DNA of 64,000 bases, taken from assembly GCA_012295275.1 (NCBI GenBank), contig CM022670.1, positions 25,740,744-25,804,743 of the forward strand, read 5' to 3'. Positions 44,660 to 57,798 of this stretch are shown one piece after another (position 1 is the stretch's first letter; each line of letters opens with the position of its first letter). The stretch is from Chrysomallon squamiferum (lineage: Eukaryota; Mollusca; Gastropoda; Neomphalida; Peltospiridae). The position numbers were made by a program, and so were the translations under genes. The notes beneath the pieces were generated by a model that saw nothing but the letters and a program-made list of their open reading frames with translations, was not told where the DNA came from and searched no databases.

Positions 44660-44742
<83 letters not shown>
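44660..44742. repeat. (GA)n microsatellite
   Basis: About 40 pure GA units after an AT/GATA stretch. Confidence 0.95.
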
Positions 44743-44746
<4 letters not shown>

Positions 44747-45589
44747 TGTATTTATGTCCATATGCTCTCTAATGCCCGTGACATTCACTTTGTCTCTTTC
44801 ACTCACTAAATTAAAATGATTACCTTGGCAGTAATTAATAACAACACAATTGCAGAATTATCCGGCTAATCATTTAATTTTCGGAATGAAAATCCCAGTG
44901 TATACTAACATAAACAAAACACAATGCACTTTTCAAAAGAGAAAGAAAGGGTAAAAAAAAAAATCGATGCGAAAAATGAAAACTGCATTTATATATATCT
45001 AACGAAGATTACACACACTGCTTTTTAGCTGATAAAGCTGATTAAATCAGATTGCAAATATGATTGATTTTCGCCGAAGATGTCATTTGACTAATTGCAA
45101 AACAAATTCTAATAAAGGTCGTACGAGTGTATCTTCTTATGTTCTTTCTGCGTAGTTAGACTTTTTCCTGGTCGTCAGTGCACTCGTCTCAACAGGGGAA
45201 CTGCTTCCTTTCTAAGAGCAGGCAGAGTAGTTATTACGTCGTTTGTCTCCGTCTACATGATGTCATGACCTACTCTGTAATCTCTGCTTCCTTAGGATGG
45301 ACCACAGACCTTCTGAGATTTACCTTTGCAGACAGTTTATTCGTCTTACTGCTAGATAATGCTCACACTGTTTAAATAAATATTCCGTTTTTTGTTAATT
45401 GAATATATCTTGTCAGTTTTAGGATAGTTTAAATAATCGTATTCCTAGAAGGGTTAATGATTTGTATATTTTATTGAAGAATTATATTAGTCCACTGTAA
45501 TATATGTCAGTATATCAACATGTCATTTCTCAGTCTTTGTATAACAGCCAAGTTAAAGTTAACAAATATGTCACTCAGTCTCGACAATT

Positions 45590-45955
45590 GATACTATGTT
45601 TTGGTGCAAGGTAACACTAGAAAGTACAGGGGTGTTAGGTAACACTATAAGACACAGTAATCCTGTTTCTGTGTAACGTAAAAAAATGTGATATAATGTA
45701 CTTAATAATAATGGTTTAAGGTACAAATATATTGTTTTTTTTTATAAGTAAAGTAATCATGTTGCGGTATAAGGTATACAAATTATATTGTGGTGTAAAG
45801 GTGCAAAAATCGTGTTGTTGTACAAAGTACACAAACCATTTTGCGGTATAAAGTACAGAGATCTCGTGGTATAAGGTACTGAAATCATGTTGTTGTATTA
45901 GAACATACAGAAATCATATTGTGGCATAAGGTACATAAATGCGATACGGTACGAT
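45590..45955 (+). repeat. Degenerate minisatellite, about 30-bp unit
   Basis: Successive units follow AATCATGTTGTGGTATAAGG then TAC, with drift; at least eight are visible, the earliest ones most decayed. Confidence 0.6.
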
Positions 45956-46701
45956 AGCACTGCCGAAATTTAAAAAAAAAAAAAAAAAAACGTAACTATA
46001 ACTAAAAGAAGTATTACTGACATTTTGTATTTAAAGTAAATTATCGTGCAAATTATGAGTATTCCTCATACTTTTTAGCAAGTACTACCTATTTGTCCAT
46101 TATCACTATAAATAATTAATATTACATTAAGGTTATGCTTTGTCTGACGTTTATGTTTTGCTTTGTTCGCACTCAGCTAAAAGGTCATTGATATGTATAT
46201 TTAATGCACGAACATTTTACGAGCTTTTAGCACTATGGACAACATTAAATAATAAATCTGACGGCTTTGCTTCAAAATAAATCTGTTTCCTTCTGTTTAG
46301 CTAATTAATTTTATCCTTTTTCCATAACCTTTAAAACGACATCTTCTTTTATTCTTCGCATAAAACGAGATGTCCAAATTATGAAGGTAAAGTAGAAGGA
46401 AAAACAATTAAAAACGATCTCTTTATTATAGCAACTGTTCTGTTTAAATAGCAAAAGACATTAGGAAGCCAAAGTGTTCTCTAAATTATTTATTTACTCA
46501 TGTCTTAGTTTATGTTGATTTCGTTTTCGGTCTTTAAATATTTATTTCAGTAAAATACTGTTTATTCGTATGTATTTTTTGCTGATATTTTGTTTTTGTT
46601 TTTGTTGCTGTTTGTGTGATTGTTTGTTTGTTGTTGTTGTCGTTATTTTGTTTGTTTCTTAGATTGTTTGTTTAACTTTTGTTGATTCTTAAAAATTACG
46701 G

Positions 46702-46713
46702 GTCGCATGCGAC
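46702..46713. repeat. 12-bp perfect palindrome at the MULE edge
   Basis: GTCGCATGCGAC is self-complementary and sits about 20 bp outside the element's left repeats in a GC-richer patch. Confidence 0.35.
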
Positions 46714-46733
46714 TGCGATGGTAAACGGAGAGA

Positions 46734-46936
46734 AAGAAACAGGAAAGAAATAAACAATTTTAGCTAGGAAAAAAGACGGGGAAAGAAAGAAACTGTAAAA
46801 AAAAGAAACAGGAAAGAAATAAACAATTTTGGCTAGGAAAAAAAGAAACAGGAAAAAAAAGAAACGGAAAGAAAGAAACTGGAAAAAAAAAGAAACAGGA
46901 AAGAAATAAACAATTTTGGCTAGGAAAAAAAGAAAC
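46734..46936. repeat. Subterminal tandem repeats of the MULE element
   Basis: Three copies of AAGAAACAGGAAAGAAATAA followed by ACAATTTTNGCTAGGAAAAA, with anchors at about 46751, 46820 and 46907 (spacing 69 and 87 bp). Such subterminal arrays are often transposase-binding sites; here that is inferred. Confidence 0.55.
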
Positions 46937-46984
46937 AGGACTTAAAGAAACGGAAAGAAAGAATTACTCACAACAAATTTATTC

Positions 46985-47347
46985 TTATAAGCACTTGGTA
47001 GTATGATTGTTGTGTCCGACTCCAGCCAAAAGCTCGGGAATGGACTTGGAACTATTGACACGGTCCTGGCACAAGGATTTTAGTTTCCTCTGGAGGCGAA
47101 TATGACCCTTGTTCTTGCGCTTATCCGGGTGGGGGGAGGGGTTGCCAACTGCATCCTGTTGAAGAACGGTGCGTACCGTGGATTCTCCACGCTGGAACCA
47201 CTGGATAACTTTCCAGACAGAAGGATGATGATGGCCAACAATGCTGAAAAACTTACTGTTCACAAATGTTGTTTGTTCGGTGGCCGTCATTGAGAGTGGC
47301 CTATTGCAAATTTTTGATCCACCTTTCTGACTCTTGATGACCTCCAT
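46985..47347 (-). pseudogene. MULE transposase remnant, internally deleted
   Basis: A 120-residue minus-strand ORF. The first 14 residues (MEVIKSQKGGSKIC) resemble the start of FLYWCH-type zinc fingers found in animal MULE transposases. From residue 22 or so the text jumps to a C-terminal pattern (HHPSVWKVIQWFQRGES, then a basic RKNKGH region, then LLAGVGHNNHT) that matches the usual end of these proteins. The central transposase domain with its DDE residues is absent, so the product cannot catalyse transposition. Recognition is from memory of the family. Confidence 0.55.
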
Positions 47348-49374
47348 ACTAATTTTATTTATATATTTGTGATAGTTATTCTAACGATGGTATTAATGAT
47401 TCTGAGGAATGGTACTCCCTTACATCTTTTATATTGATATCAAGGGTAATTAAGTTGGAAGCTATCTGGGAAGCCATATATAGGATAAGATAAAGGGATA
47501 GATCTGAGGACATAAAGATAAGGGATTATCCTTTGAATGGGTCAATTAGAGAATGGCTTCTTAAATGGCTTCTAAAAGAAAATGATAATTGAGACATTTA
47601 AAGAACCCATTGAATAGGTCAAGGACTCAATGACAATTAAAACTCAATTGGGTAAATTAATTGGGAAATTGTCTTATGTTAGAGAGATGTAGAGATATAG
47701 ACTGTCATAGTGTTTATGGTGAAACATATGGATTATCATTTGCGTAATGATAATTAATGGGTGAAGGAGGTGCATATTTATAATATTTAAGAAGCATTAA
47801 AAATATAAGTTTGGCACAATTTAAAATAGGAATTTTAGTAAAAATGTAGTGTTTCTTTCTTTCCTGTTTCTTTTTTTTAACCTGTTTCTTTCTTTCCCAC
47901 AACCGACTGCCTGTTTGTTATGAGCACTAACCCTGACACGCCTCACATTCTTCTTGCACCGAAAACAAATGTTTTATTATCATCGTCCTTTCCCGAAATT
48001 AACAGATTTAAGTTTACTCTGACGCTGTTACTTTATTTAAGTACGCAACGTCTTCAGTCGCCGAGGACTAACGACTGTTTCATCAAAATATCGTGGTATG
48101 TGGTTTCCTACAAATGGAAAGACACAGTTATATTAATGATCCCTTGCTGTTAATGGAGAACGTAGTGGTTGCGTTTAATGACTGTTTTATAAGAACGACA
48201 TCCATTAGCCGCAGATAGGCAAATATCAGTGACTTCCAGACAGTTACGTCAAGCAAACAAATCCTCTAACCATTTAATTTCTTTCAAAATTTTATTCTTT
48301 TTTCGGCTGCCTCAGTTTCTTGCAGACAGCTTAACCATGTCATGCAGACAATTTAATATGGTCGATCCTCTTCCCTCTGACTTTTTTCAATTCCTGAAGA
48401 AAAAAAAAATATAAAGAAGAAAAAAAGTAACCTTCGAATCCAGCAGCTAGGGATATTAATTGACACCAATACAGTTGAGGAGTTTGTGACGCTAACGGCA
48501 TACTGAGGTAACAGGTAATTACGTTAATTTCGCCATTAAGTTCTGGTTTGACAGCAAACCGTAAATTTAACTAGATAATGGCGAGATTGCTAGATGGTGT
48601 TTACTTTACTAACATTACCCAGTTTAGTCCTGAGAGACATTTAGTCCAGTCTTTCCTTTTGTGATCACAGTCACGGGTTCAGCAGTCTTTGATGGCGAAG
48701 GCAGAAACTACAAGGGTATTTATTTATTTATTTATTTATTTTATTTTATTTTAGTTTATTTTTGTTATTTCATTTTTTTTATTTTTTTTTATTTTTTAGA
48801 AATGGTAAATACTTTTTAATGATACCTTAGCTTTTTCTTGTACCAAATTTTTTATTAAATGTGATAAAACTGTCACTATGTGAACAAAACATCATATCAT
48901 ATTCTGTATAACCAAAGCAGTACAGAACAGTAAACGCAATATCATTTTAATATTATTTGAGTGAAATATCGTATAAAGAGGTGATATCGTTTCAACAAAA
49001 ACTTTATCCATAACGCGTCTCTAACTTCAGTAAATTAGTTAACAGACAATTTTGCTGATTAATGTATCGTACATTTGGACAACAGTCAGACACCCTGCAA
49101 AGCGAAAATCAGACATCGCAAGTAACCAATGAAATTTCTGTCCACTAATCATTAAGCCAATTAATATTTTATCAGATAAAAATGCATTTAATCGTATGTC
49201 GTACAAATTGTGCAGGTAATTTTGCTCTCTTGCGAGTAAATCAATTTTTCACTCTTACTTTTCACACAGTACTGTACAACTATGGATTTGTTCGGGATTT
49301 CAGAAATAATGTAACGCCAGTCTTGTGAGAACGAAAAAAAAAAAAATACTTGACTTGAAGCTCCAATGAGAAAT

Positions 49375-49553
49375 CTTCCGTTAGATCTCGCCGGCTTATC
49401 GCGGCTATCGAGGAAATAATGAAGACACGAGTTGGATTCTGTATGGCTTGGCGGCTTAGCTCTCTGCTTCACGGAAATCAGGACTTTAAATCGTGTGTTT
49501 GTTTATCACCCGTGTAGGATGTCCGTCAACAGATGGAACCTGGATGGGAAAGT
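49375..49553 (+). other. Possible untranslated first exon or promoter
   Basis: A GC- and CpG-richer island ends at CCGTG|GTACGT near 49558. It could be a first exon spliced to copy B's exon at 57329. The evidence is only composition and one donor. Confidence 0.15.
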
Positions 49554-49943
49554 CCGTGGTACGTATATCACAGTGTGTGTTGATTGTCATAGCCAGTTTA
49601 ATAAGTAGTTTCGTGTTATTTGTTAAGAGATAATATCAGAAGATGTTACTAGAGATTTCTCTCTATATGTATTTTTCTCTGTATATCATGACCGTAACTA
49701 GATTCTTTTTGAAATGAGGCAAAAACACTTAATCGTGAAGGGGTTTTGAGGACCGCCTAAGGACGCCAAATGCTCCAACTTGAAAATGGATATCGTTTCT
49801 CTCGCAATAGAGATTTATATTTTAGATATTTAAAAAAAATCTTTGTATAAAAAAAAATAAAAAATAAAAATGAACATCGTCAGTTTCGGTACGAGGCATT
49901 TGCCTCAGTTGCCTCAATTTAGTTATGGCCATGTGTATGCGTA

Positions 49944-50037
<94 letters not shown>

Positions 50038-53000
50038 TATATAGATATATATATATATACACATACATACATATATACATATATACACCATGATCGTCGT
50101 CATTATCATCGTCATCATCATCATATTATTATTATGTAAGTTTATTTAAAATATTTTTATTTATATTAGGTTTCTACTGAATATCGTGTTCATATATCAT
50201 GATCTAATAATGATCTTATCCGGATTAGAGATTCTGAAATATAGTCCGACAGTGAATTCAACCTGAACTTATCTGAAGCTGTTCAGATCATGAATATTTT
50301 ATTACGTATAATATCCCGTAATCTCAAGTGATCTTGTTTTGTCTGTGTATCCATTCAAATGTAAATTAATGCATATTAAAATTTTGCATTTGCTTTTAAT
50401 ATAACGATGTTTTTAATAAGCCTCTTTTTCAACGAGTCAGAGCCATAAGAGAAAGCTAAATATTCAAAATCAAAACAGTTAAAAGTAATTAGTAATAATA
50501 ACGAAAGAAAAAACATATGTAATTATTAAGAAGAACAATTTGTTCATATAAAAAATTCCAGCCTTTCTGGCTCACTTTAAATCTGTCATTAGCTCAGTAA
50601 ATCTGTTTGACATCATTTTAGCAAATTTAACTGTCTCTTCATTCAAATAATTTTCAGTGATATCAAATCTCCACGGCGTATTTCTTACTTGCGACCTATA
50701 TGCAAGAAAAATTGTGGTAATACACTGTTGAATTTTTTGTATTATTGTTATTTTTACTACTAGTTTAATGTATCTCAGAATGAATGATTTGAAACTGGAA
50801 TGACATCTGGTAACATTAATGTATTTAAATTCATCGATCAGTATTAGGCTTTTCGTTTCTTTCTGAAAGGAAAAGTCAACTCAGAAAACTGTGTATAGGT
50901 CGTACAGAAAAACGTTAGATTCAGATTAATGGAAGGGATGTTTTTAAAAAAAAAAAAAAAAAAAAAGAAGAGAAATATGTACACATCTGGAAATTGAAAT
51001 TTTAATATTAACATTCCATTAATAAGGAAATCGTTTTTCAGAAATATGTTTTATAGATTAGTGTCAGCTGAAGTCCGCAATTTTGTTTAAATATTTATTA
51101 AACTAGAAGAAATTAGAAGTACATAAAAGATTTCCCGATATTTACAAGGGTGAATCCAGTCAAGTAAAAGGCGGAGTGCTACTTCACTGTAGTCGCGGAA
51201 AGTTATCAAGATGAAACGGTTAAATTATATACAATATAGATTTAAAAATGTAGATGTATAGATACATACGCAGACAGCATACATAGAGAATATCAAAAAC
51301 AACGTACATCCATCCATACAAGCATTCAGATGGACATATACAAACTCCCAAAAATATACATATAGAAATTCACAAAAGCACACACAAGTACATACATACA
51401 AACATGCATACATACATACATACACACATACTACATATATATACATACATGCATGCATGCACGCACACACTCTCACACTCACACACATACATACATTCAT
51501 ATACATAGAGTTATACATACACGCATACATACATACATAACCAGCAGTAAAAAAAACCCCAGGATGTTGCTCTCTAATATCAGCCGTCTGTAACCGCACG
51601 TGATTTATGTCTGTCAAAAACCACTGCACGCTTAAATTACTTCATCCGCTGCGCTTCGCAGACTGTATTGACATTCGGATCGAACTTTTGTTCAGATGGA
51701 TTTTGTTTGCAGTTTTAAACCAGTTTTAAGTGTGGATCATAACTGCCATATGCACTGGATTTATTTCTGTCTCGTTAACAGACTGCGTGATGTAACAGAC
51801 GAGATATCGAATGAGGTCTGTCGAAGAGGATTCGCATGTTGTTAACGGCACCTGTGAGTGAAACGACAGAAAACCTCCTAATCTGATCTTCTTTAGTTAG
51901 CACACTTGTTTAAAACCAGACTGCTTAGAAGATGACAGCAGTTTCTGAAGCAGGCGTTTTGACGACTAAAGAAAAACAAAATGAAATTCAGGAGTAATAT
52001 GTGTAAAAATCCACTTTATATTTTATTTTATTTTGATGACTGATATCTTTTTATTTTTTTATTGTTTTGGTTGTTATTGTTGTTGTTGTTATTCTGTTGT
52101 TTTGTTTGTTGTTCTTTTTTGTTTGTTGTATTGGTTTTATTGGTGTTTTTTTTTTTTTTTTTTTAATTCCTATATCCGTTCTTGCTAGTCAAAACTGATA
52201 AAAAGAACAACACTAATGTTCAAACCATATATAACAACAAAAACAATATCAACAACGTTTTGATTAATATTTAGAAATATTGATAGAAAGACAGACGGAC
52301 AAACAGGTCTAGAAATAAACACAGACAGACATTCTAATGAAACTTCTCTGTTCAAACATGATGAATGATCAAATCAATTACAAACATAACAATAGACGAA
52401 TGATTTAGTGCAGCAAGTTCAAGATAATGCAATGGTAATTATATGCATAACACGTCCCTATTTGCTCGTGTCTAATACGGAAAGTGTCACAAAACCATTA
52501 AATTTCCTTTCTGCCTTTTAAATCTACATTCGTGAAAATTAACTAAAAAGAAAAAGAAAAAAAAAATCACAACAACATCAATACAGCAAAAACTAAGAGC
52601 AAACAAAACTCACACAAAGAAAAGACAGATAGTTAATGTAATTCAGTTTGTTTTTAATATCTAACATAGTATAATGAATTACTCAGATAACTGTTTTATC
52701 GCAATGCATTTTTCTTTTCACTAACAGGCTATTATTATTATTATTATTACTGTTAGTGTTTTTGTGGATGATGTTATATTACTTTTATCATCATATCATT
52801 TTTAATATTATTAAATTGTTATTGTTATTTTTATTATTAACAGCAGTAGCAGTGGCAGAAGTAGTGGTAGTAGTGGTAACAATCACAACAATAGCAACAA
52901 TAGTGGAGTAATAGCAGTATAATAGTAATATGTTTATGTATATATATATATATATATATATTGTTTTAATACTGTACATATATATATATATGTATGTATG

Positions 53001-54398
53001 TAAGTATGTATGTATGTATGTATGTATGTATGTATGTATGTATGTATGTATGTTGGTCAATATTTTAAAAATTTGGTGAAAATTCTGTGCCGTTTTTCTT
53101 ACTGATACTGTATTCATCCATCCATCCACCTATTAATTCATTTTTTCATTTATTTATCGATTCATTCATCTATCCATTTTTTTTTTTTAAGTTCTTTCAT
53201 TCACTTATTCACTGGTGTGTCGGCTATGGAACTGTTAAGCTTGATCGTAACCTTATAATGGCTCCATCTTCAAATGAAATATCTAATTCGTGTGTTTGGG
53301 ACATAATATCCAGTTAGTATATAACGAGGGCATGAGATTCTTTATTTCGTTTCTTATACCGGCATTCACATTAAAATGAACAGACAGCGCCAGGGAATCG
53401 TTTGGTTGGGATGGATGTCACTTCATTCTTTTAAGACAGTGATTTATAATCATGCGAAGCAGTACGAATCAACCAGTTCAATGTCGACAGTTAATTTCGT
53501 TCTGAAAGTCTAAACGTAATGTGGAATACGTTATTTCATTTGTTCTCTTCTTTTTTATGTTTGTAATTTAATTTATTATTATTATGATCATTATTATTCT
53601 CTCCTCTTTTTTTGATCCAGTCTGATTTTTTTTCTCTCTCTCTCGATTTTTTAAAAATAATACAGCAGCTTTGCGAAGCGAAGATAAAATAAAAATTTAT
53701 TGCCACCAATTATGTAGAAATATTTTACGTTAGTAACACTTTTTTGCGAAGAAAATAGTTTAAAATTGATTTCAACAGATTTTTTCTTTCTCTCTTTTTT
53801 TTTTTTTTTTTTTTTATCTTAGTTATTTTTTTTTTTTTTTTGCTCCTTTTACTTTTCTTTCTTTTTTACTTTTTCTTTTTATTTTATTTACGGATTATAT
53901 GGATTATTATTTTTTTTTTTTTCCTTTAATATATTTCACAGCTAAAAGATAATGAAGTTAATTCTGTGTGTGTGGATGTGTGTGGGTGTGTGCGTGAGAT
54001 TCTTTATTGTTGTTGTTTTGTTTTAATGTGTTCTGTTAAAAAAATATTTGATAAAGTTGATGTAAATGTGGTTTAGTGCCTAATTCGATACTCATTAGAC
54101 TAATATTAACTCAATTACAATACTGGAAAACTGAGAGCTAATGTGATATAAAACATAGTGTTAATGTTTATTACATTATCAGCTCGCACATTAAAGATAT
54201 ACTTAGAACATAGAATGATATTTATAGTTTAAATACACAAAGATTTACAGTAAACTTGATTGTGAAATCTTTCTCAGCATAAAGAATTATTTTTGTTATC
54301 AGCCATGACAAGTAATCATATTTGAAGTTAAACAAAATATTTTTTTCCAAATTTGCTTGTGACATAGAGTCACTGTTTCTTTCTCTCCCTCACATCCA

Positions 54399-54430
<32 letters not shown>

Positions 54431-54470
54431 TTCGCTCACGTTATTCTATGTCTCACTTCTTTTGTTGTTG

Positions 54471-54507
<37 letters not shown>

Positions 54508-56105
54508 CTTTTGAATATAAAAATGATTTTTTCATTAACCAAAAAAAAATAACTTCTCTAAAGGTCTGCTATTACCAAATCTATTTAAAAGAGATCTGAG
54601 TTTAATGTACAGTGATAATACGTTTTTTGCTTATAATTTTTGCTGTATTATTTATTGTGTTTTGCTGATTGGCAATTGCTTTTTCCAGTCTGCTAACCTA
54701 AGATTAGGTGCAAGGTATTTGAAACGGCTAATGCACAGTATATTATTATATTAAACATTTCAAAGACACGTTTTTCGTCTTTGTATAGATTCGCCATGGT
54801 TCCCATCATTTAGCAAGCGAAGATTTCGGTTTTAGCCATTTAATGGGTAGAATTGTAAGTAAAATGATTTTCAGTGCACTTCCATCATAAAGATTGGTTT
54901 ATTGTTCGCATCAAGTTCTTGGAAATATTGCTGATATTCTTTGTTATATTCTTAATGGTTTGTTACGAACTATCAACGAATTTCGTTTTGAATGTTGTAA
55001 AATACTGTATTATTGATCGATGCGCGCAGTCTTCTACAAAACCTTAATTTATTTTCAATACATTTGGTATGTACATTTACGAAGTTAATTTATTGCATCA
55101 AGTTTCGAAATTTGTGAATTACGTGAAAATCTCAAAGGTTTAAAAGGTAAATTATTCTGTATTTGTTCTGTTAGCTTATAAAGCCTTGTTGTGATTTTTT
55201 CAGTGGTGGTGATGGTGATGGTGTTAATAATAATGTGAGTATGGCGATAATGAACGTGCTGGTAATGACGACGATGGTGACGATGATGATGATAATGATA
55301 ATAATGATGATGATTATTATTAGTAGTAGTAGTATTGCTGTTGTTGTTGGTTTTATTATTGTTGTTGTTGTTGTCCTATCTATCTGAACAGTAAATACTG
55401 GTTTACCAGTTTCTCTGGGATCAAATTCACACCAGCTTTGCCGAAAAATAATTTTTACTTTTTGAAATAATTTTTTTCTTGCTTGAAATTTTGAACCATC
55501 TGGAAAGTTCGCTCTGCGGCGTAAATTGCAGGTTTAATTTCTACCTCACGCCTTGGATTTCCGCTGTTTCTGCGTGGTTTGTGTTGTTGTTGTCTCTGTT
55601 TGAGGTGTTCATATGTTTGCTTTTTATAGAAAACAGACCGACATTCTAACAATGTCTTTATCAGCTTTCATTAAGATGGCGTCAAAACATCATCAAATTG
55701 GCTAACGAGAACCCGTGCAAAATAACAATATCTCATTCGATAGACTTAATCAAGTCAACGTCAGAAGAATAAGGTAATAATCAGTTTCCCTGATGTCGCT
55801 AACAAACTAATATTCTTTTTTCTTTGACTATGTCTATTTACGTCAGGATAACGTATTTTCTTAAAGAAAGAAAAAAAAAAAAGTTCACTGTTCATCACTT
55901 CCTGCACGGGCAGACGGTCGATCGCCGGTTTGAACTGGTTTATGAGGACTTTTCCCTGAAACTAAAATAATGTCGTCTGCTGATTTATGTTTTCACTGAC
56001 CATTATGCTTGGATAAAATAACAGGACAAGAAAAAAAGAAAAGAAAAAGAGATTTACAGACTTGTCACGAACTCAAGGTAACATTTATTTGTTTTTATTT
56101 TAAAT

Positions 56106-56117
56106 CACGTGACGTCA
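56106..56117. promoter_or_regulatory. Fused E-box and CRE upstream of copy B
   Basis: CACGTG (56106-56111) overlaps a perfect TGACGTCA (56110-56117), about 1.2 kb before copy B's first coding exon. A combined bHLH and CREB/ATF site is possible. Confidence 0.25.
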
Positions 56118-56593
56118 CTCCAATTCTCTAGAGATGAAGGACTAATTTGTATTGACCAGTCATGCGCAACTTATTAGCCTCTGCACACATGGGTCTTGCA
56201 AAATGTGAACCGTTCTATCATTCGTCATTTATTAATTTCTCGAAATATGTTGTGAAGGTCTGACGATAAGAATTTGTGTCATTGTAAGTATATAAAGTAA
56301 TCATAGTAAGAAAATAGAATTGTTTGACGTAATAGAAATAGTAGTTGTTGTGTTGATGATAATTATTAGTAGCTATACTGTTAATATTAAAATTTCTTTC
56401 TTCGATAACTTCTTTAGATATAAGAATTCCATCCAGTAATTGTATATAGCAATAACAGCAGTAATAGTAATGGTGGTGGTAATAGTAGTAGTATAATTTC
56501 GGTATGTAACGTAATAAAACGCAGGGATCATTTAAAAAAAAATTCAAAAAAAAATCTCAAGGATATTACCTGAAATGATTTATGATTCCTGAG

Positions 56594-56649
<56 letters not shown>

Positions 56650-57328
56650 TATAATAATAATAATAAAAGTTTGTAGTGTTACTATTATCTTCATTTGGTA
56701 CATTTTCAGAAAACTTATTTCAAATTCAGTTTTGTTCGAGTTACCGTAAACATTCGTTATTAATCAAATGTTTTAGGAAAGAAACAAAATTAACAAAATA
56801 TATTCAAAATGAATTTAATGCTATTAAACAATCATAAATTTTCATTACAAAATGTTTTCTTCAGAGAATAAAATATATTGTCAAAGAGCAAGGAACTTTA
56901 AAAATTACATGTAAATTAATTAAATCTAAAACTACAGGGACTTCTCGACTTCTCAGCTTACTGTAGTCCTTACGTTTTTAAACAATTCACAAATTATCCC
57001 GAGTTGTTAGAGAATGTATTTTAACAAATAATCTCTTACGGGGTTTCTGCAAAAATAATTCTGTTTATTTCAGTTTCTGAAGCGTATTTTGTATCAGCCA
57101 TGGGATCGCAGACAAAAATGAATCCATGTAAATCCTCTGACACGGTTAAAACATGGCATTTACCTGTGTGTGTAATAATTATTGTTAATAACGACTTTGT
57201 CGGGATAAGAGACAAAAGCATATTTTATTTCAAAACAAATAGTATCTCTATGGACTTAAAAATTTTGTCCTGAATGTTTTGGATGTATTACAGTTCCATG
57301 TATAATCATACTTTTATATTTATTTCAG

Positions 57329-57598
57329 GAATGTGATGTCTTAATATATTGAGAAACGTCGATGTAACATCCTGACTGCGACACGATGTCTATGTTAACC
57401 AGGAAGGGTACGCTGGTAAGGAAGTCACGTGGCTCTGGCCGGAAGTCGTCTGTGGGAAGAACACGATCGACTGGTTCAACGTGCAGTAATAGCACGACTC
57501 GCGGAACAATAGACAGTGACGATTATTCCGTTCCGCCGTCGCCTATAACAAAGTTTGACCCTCATTCGGCTTCGTCACCTGCAAGAAACACAGTTGTG
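57329..57598 (+). CDS. TMEM272-like B, first coding exon with 5' UTR
   Basis: Acceptor TTTATTTCAG ends at 57328, so an untranslated exon lies further upstream. The main ATG is at 57386. The exon ends at donor GTG|GTATGT (57599) in phase 0 after 71 codons. The 57-nt leader portion carries three tiny uORFs. Confidence 0.72.
57331..57367 (+). promoter_or_regulatory. Three minimal uORFs in the copy B leader
   Basis: ATG-TGA at 57331-57336, ATG-TCT-TAA at 57336-57344 and ATG-TAA at 57362-57367 precede the main ATG at 57386. Start-stop uORFs are known to stall ribosomes and lower translation of the main frame. Their use here is inferred. Confidence 0.4.
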
Positions 57599-57726
57599 GT
57601 ATGTTTCCATAAATCAAATCAAAAAAAAAAAAAAAAAATTTTTTGCTTAGACGTTGTTTTCTGTCCGATGTATTTAACTCCCTTATATTTTAAAGGAAAA
57701 TTTAAAATACCAGTGATATGTGTCTT

Positions 57727-57798
<72 letters not shown>

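Larger units (their letters stand above)
46730..47900 (-). mobile_element. Internally deleted Mutator-like (MULE, FLYWCH-type) element
   Basis: GAAA-rich inverted repeats bound the element. Left 46778-46824 reads GGGGAAAGAAAGAAACTG onward; right 47851-47900, reverse complemented, reads GTGGGAAAGAAAGAAACAGG onward. They match over about 45 bp with few differences. Between them is a minus-strand ORF that joins the extreme N-terminus and the C-terminus of a MULE transposase. The left end carries three subterminal tandem copies. The rest (47.35-47.85 kb) is AT-rich and non-coding. It is non-autonomous; the outer left edge could be 46730 or 46778. Confidence 0.6.
47901..57328. other. Intergenic stretch upstream of copy B
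   Basis: (TG)n/(AT)n/(GATA)n at 49935-50065, ATAC-rich DNA at 51360-51535, (AT)n and (ATGT)n at 52935-53053, (AC)n at 54402-54431, ATT at 54476-54507, (AAT)n at 56596-56651. No confident gene. The untranslated first exon of copy B should lie somewhere here or earlier. Confidence 0.6.
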
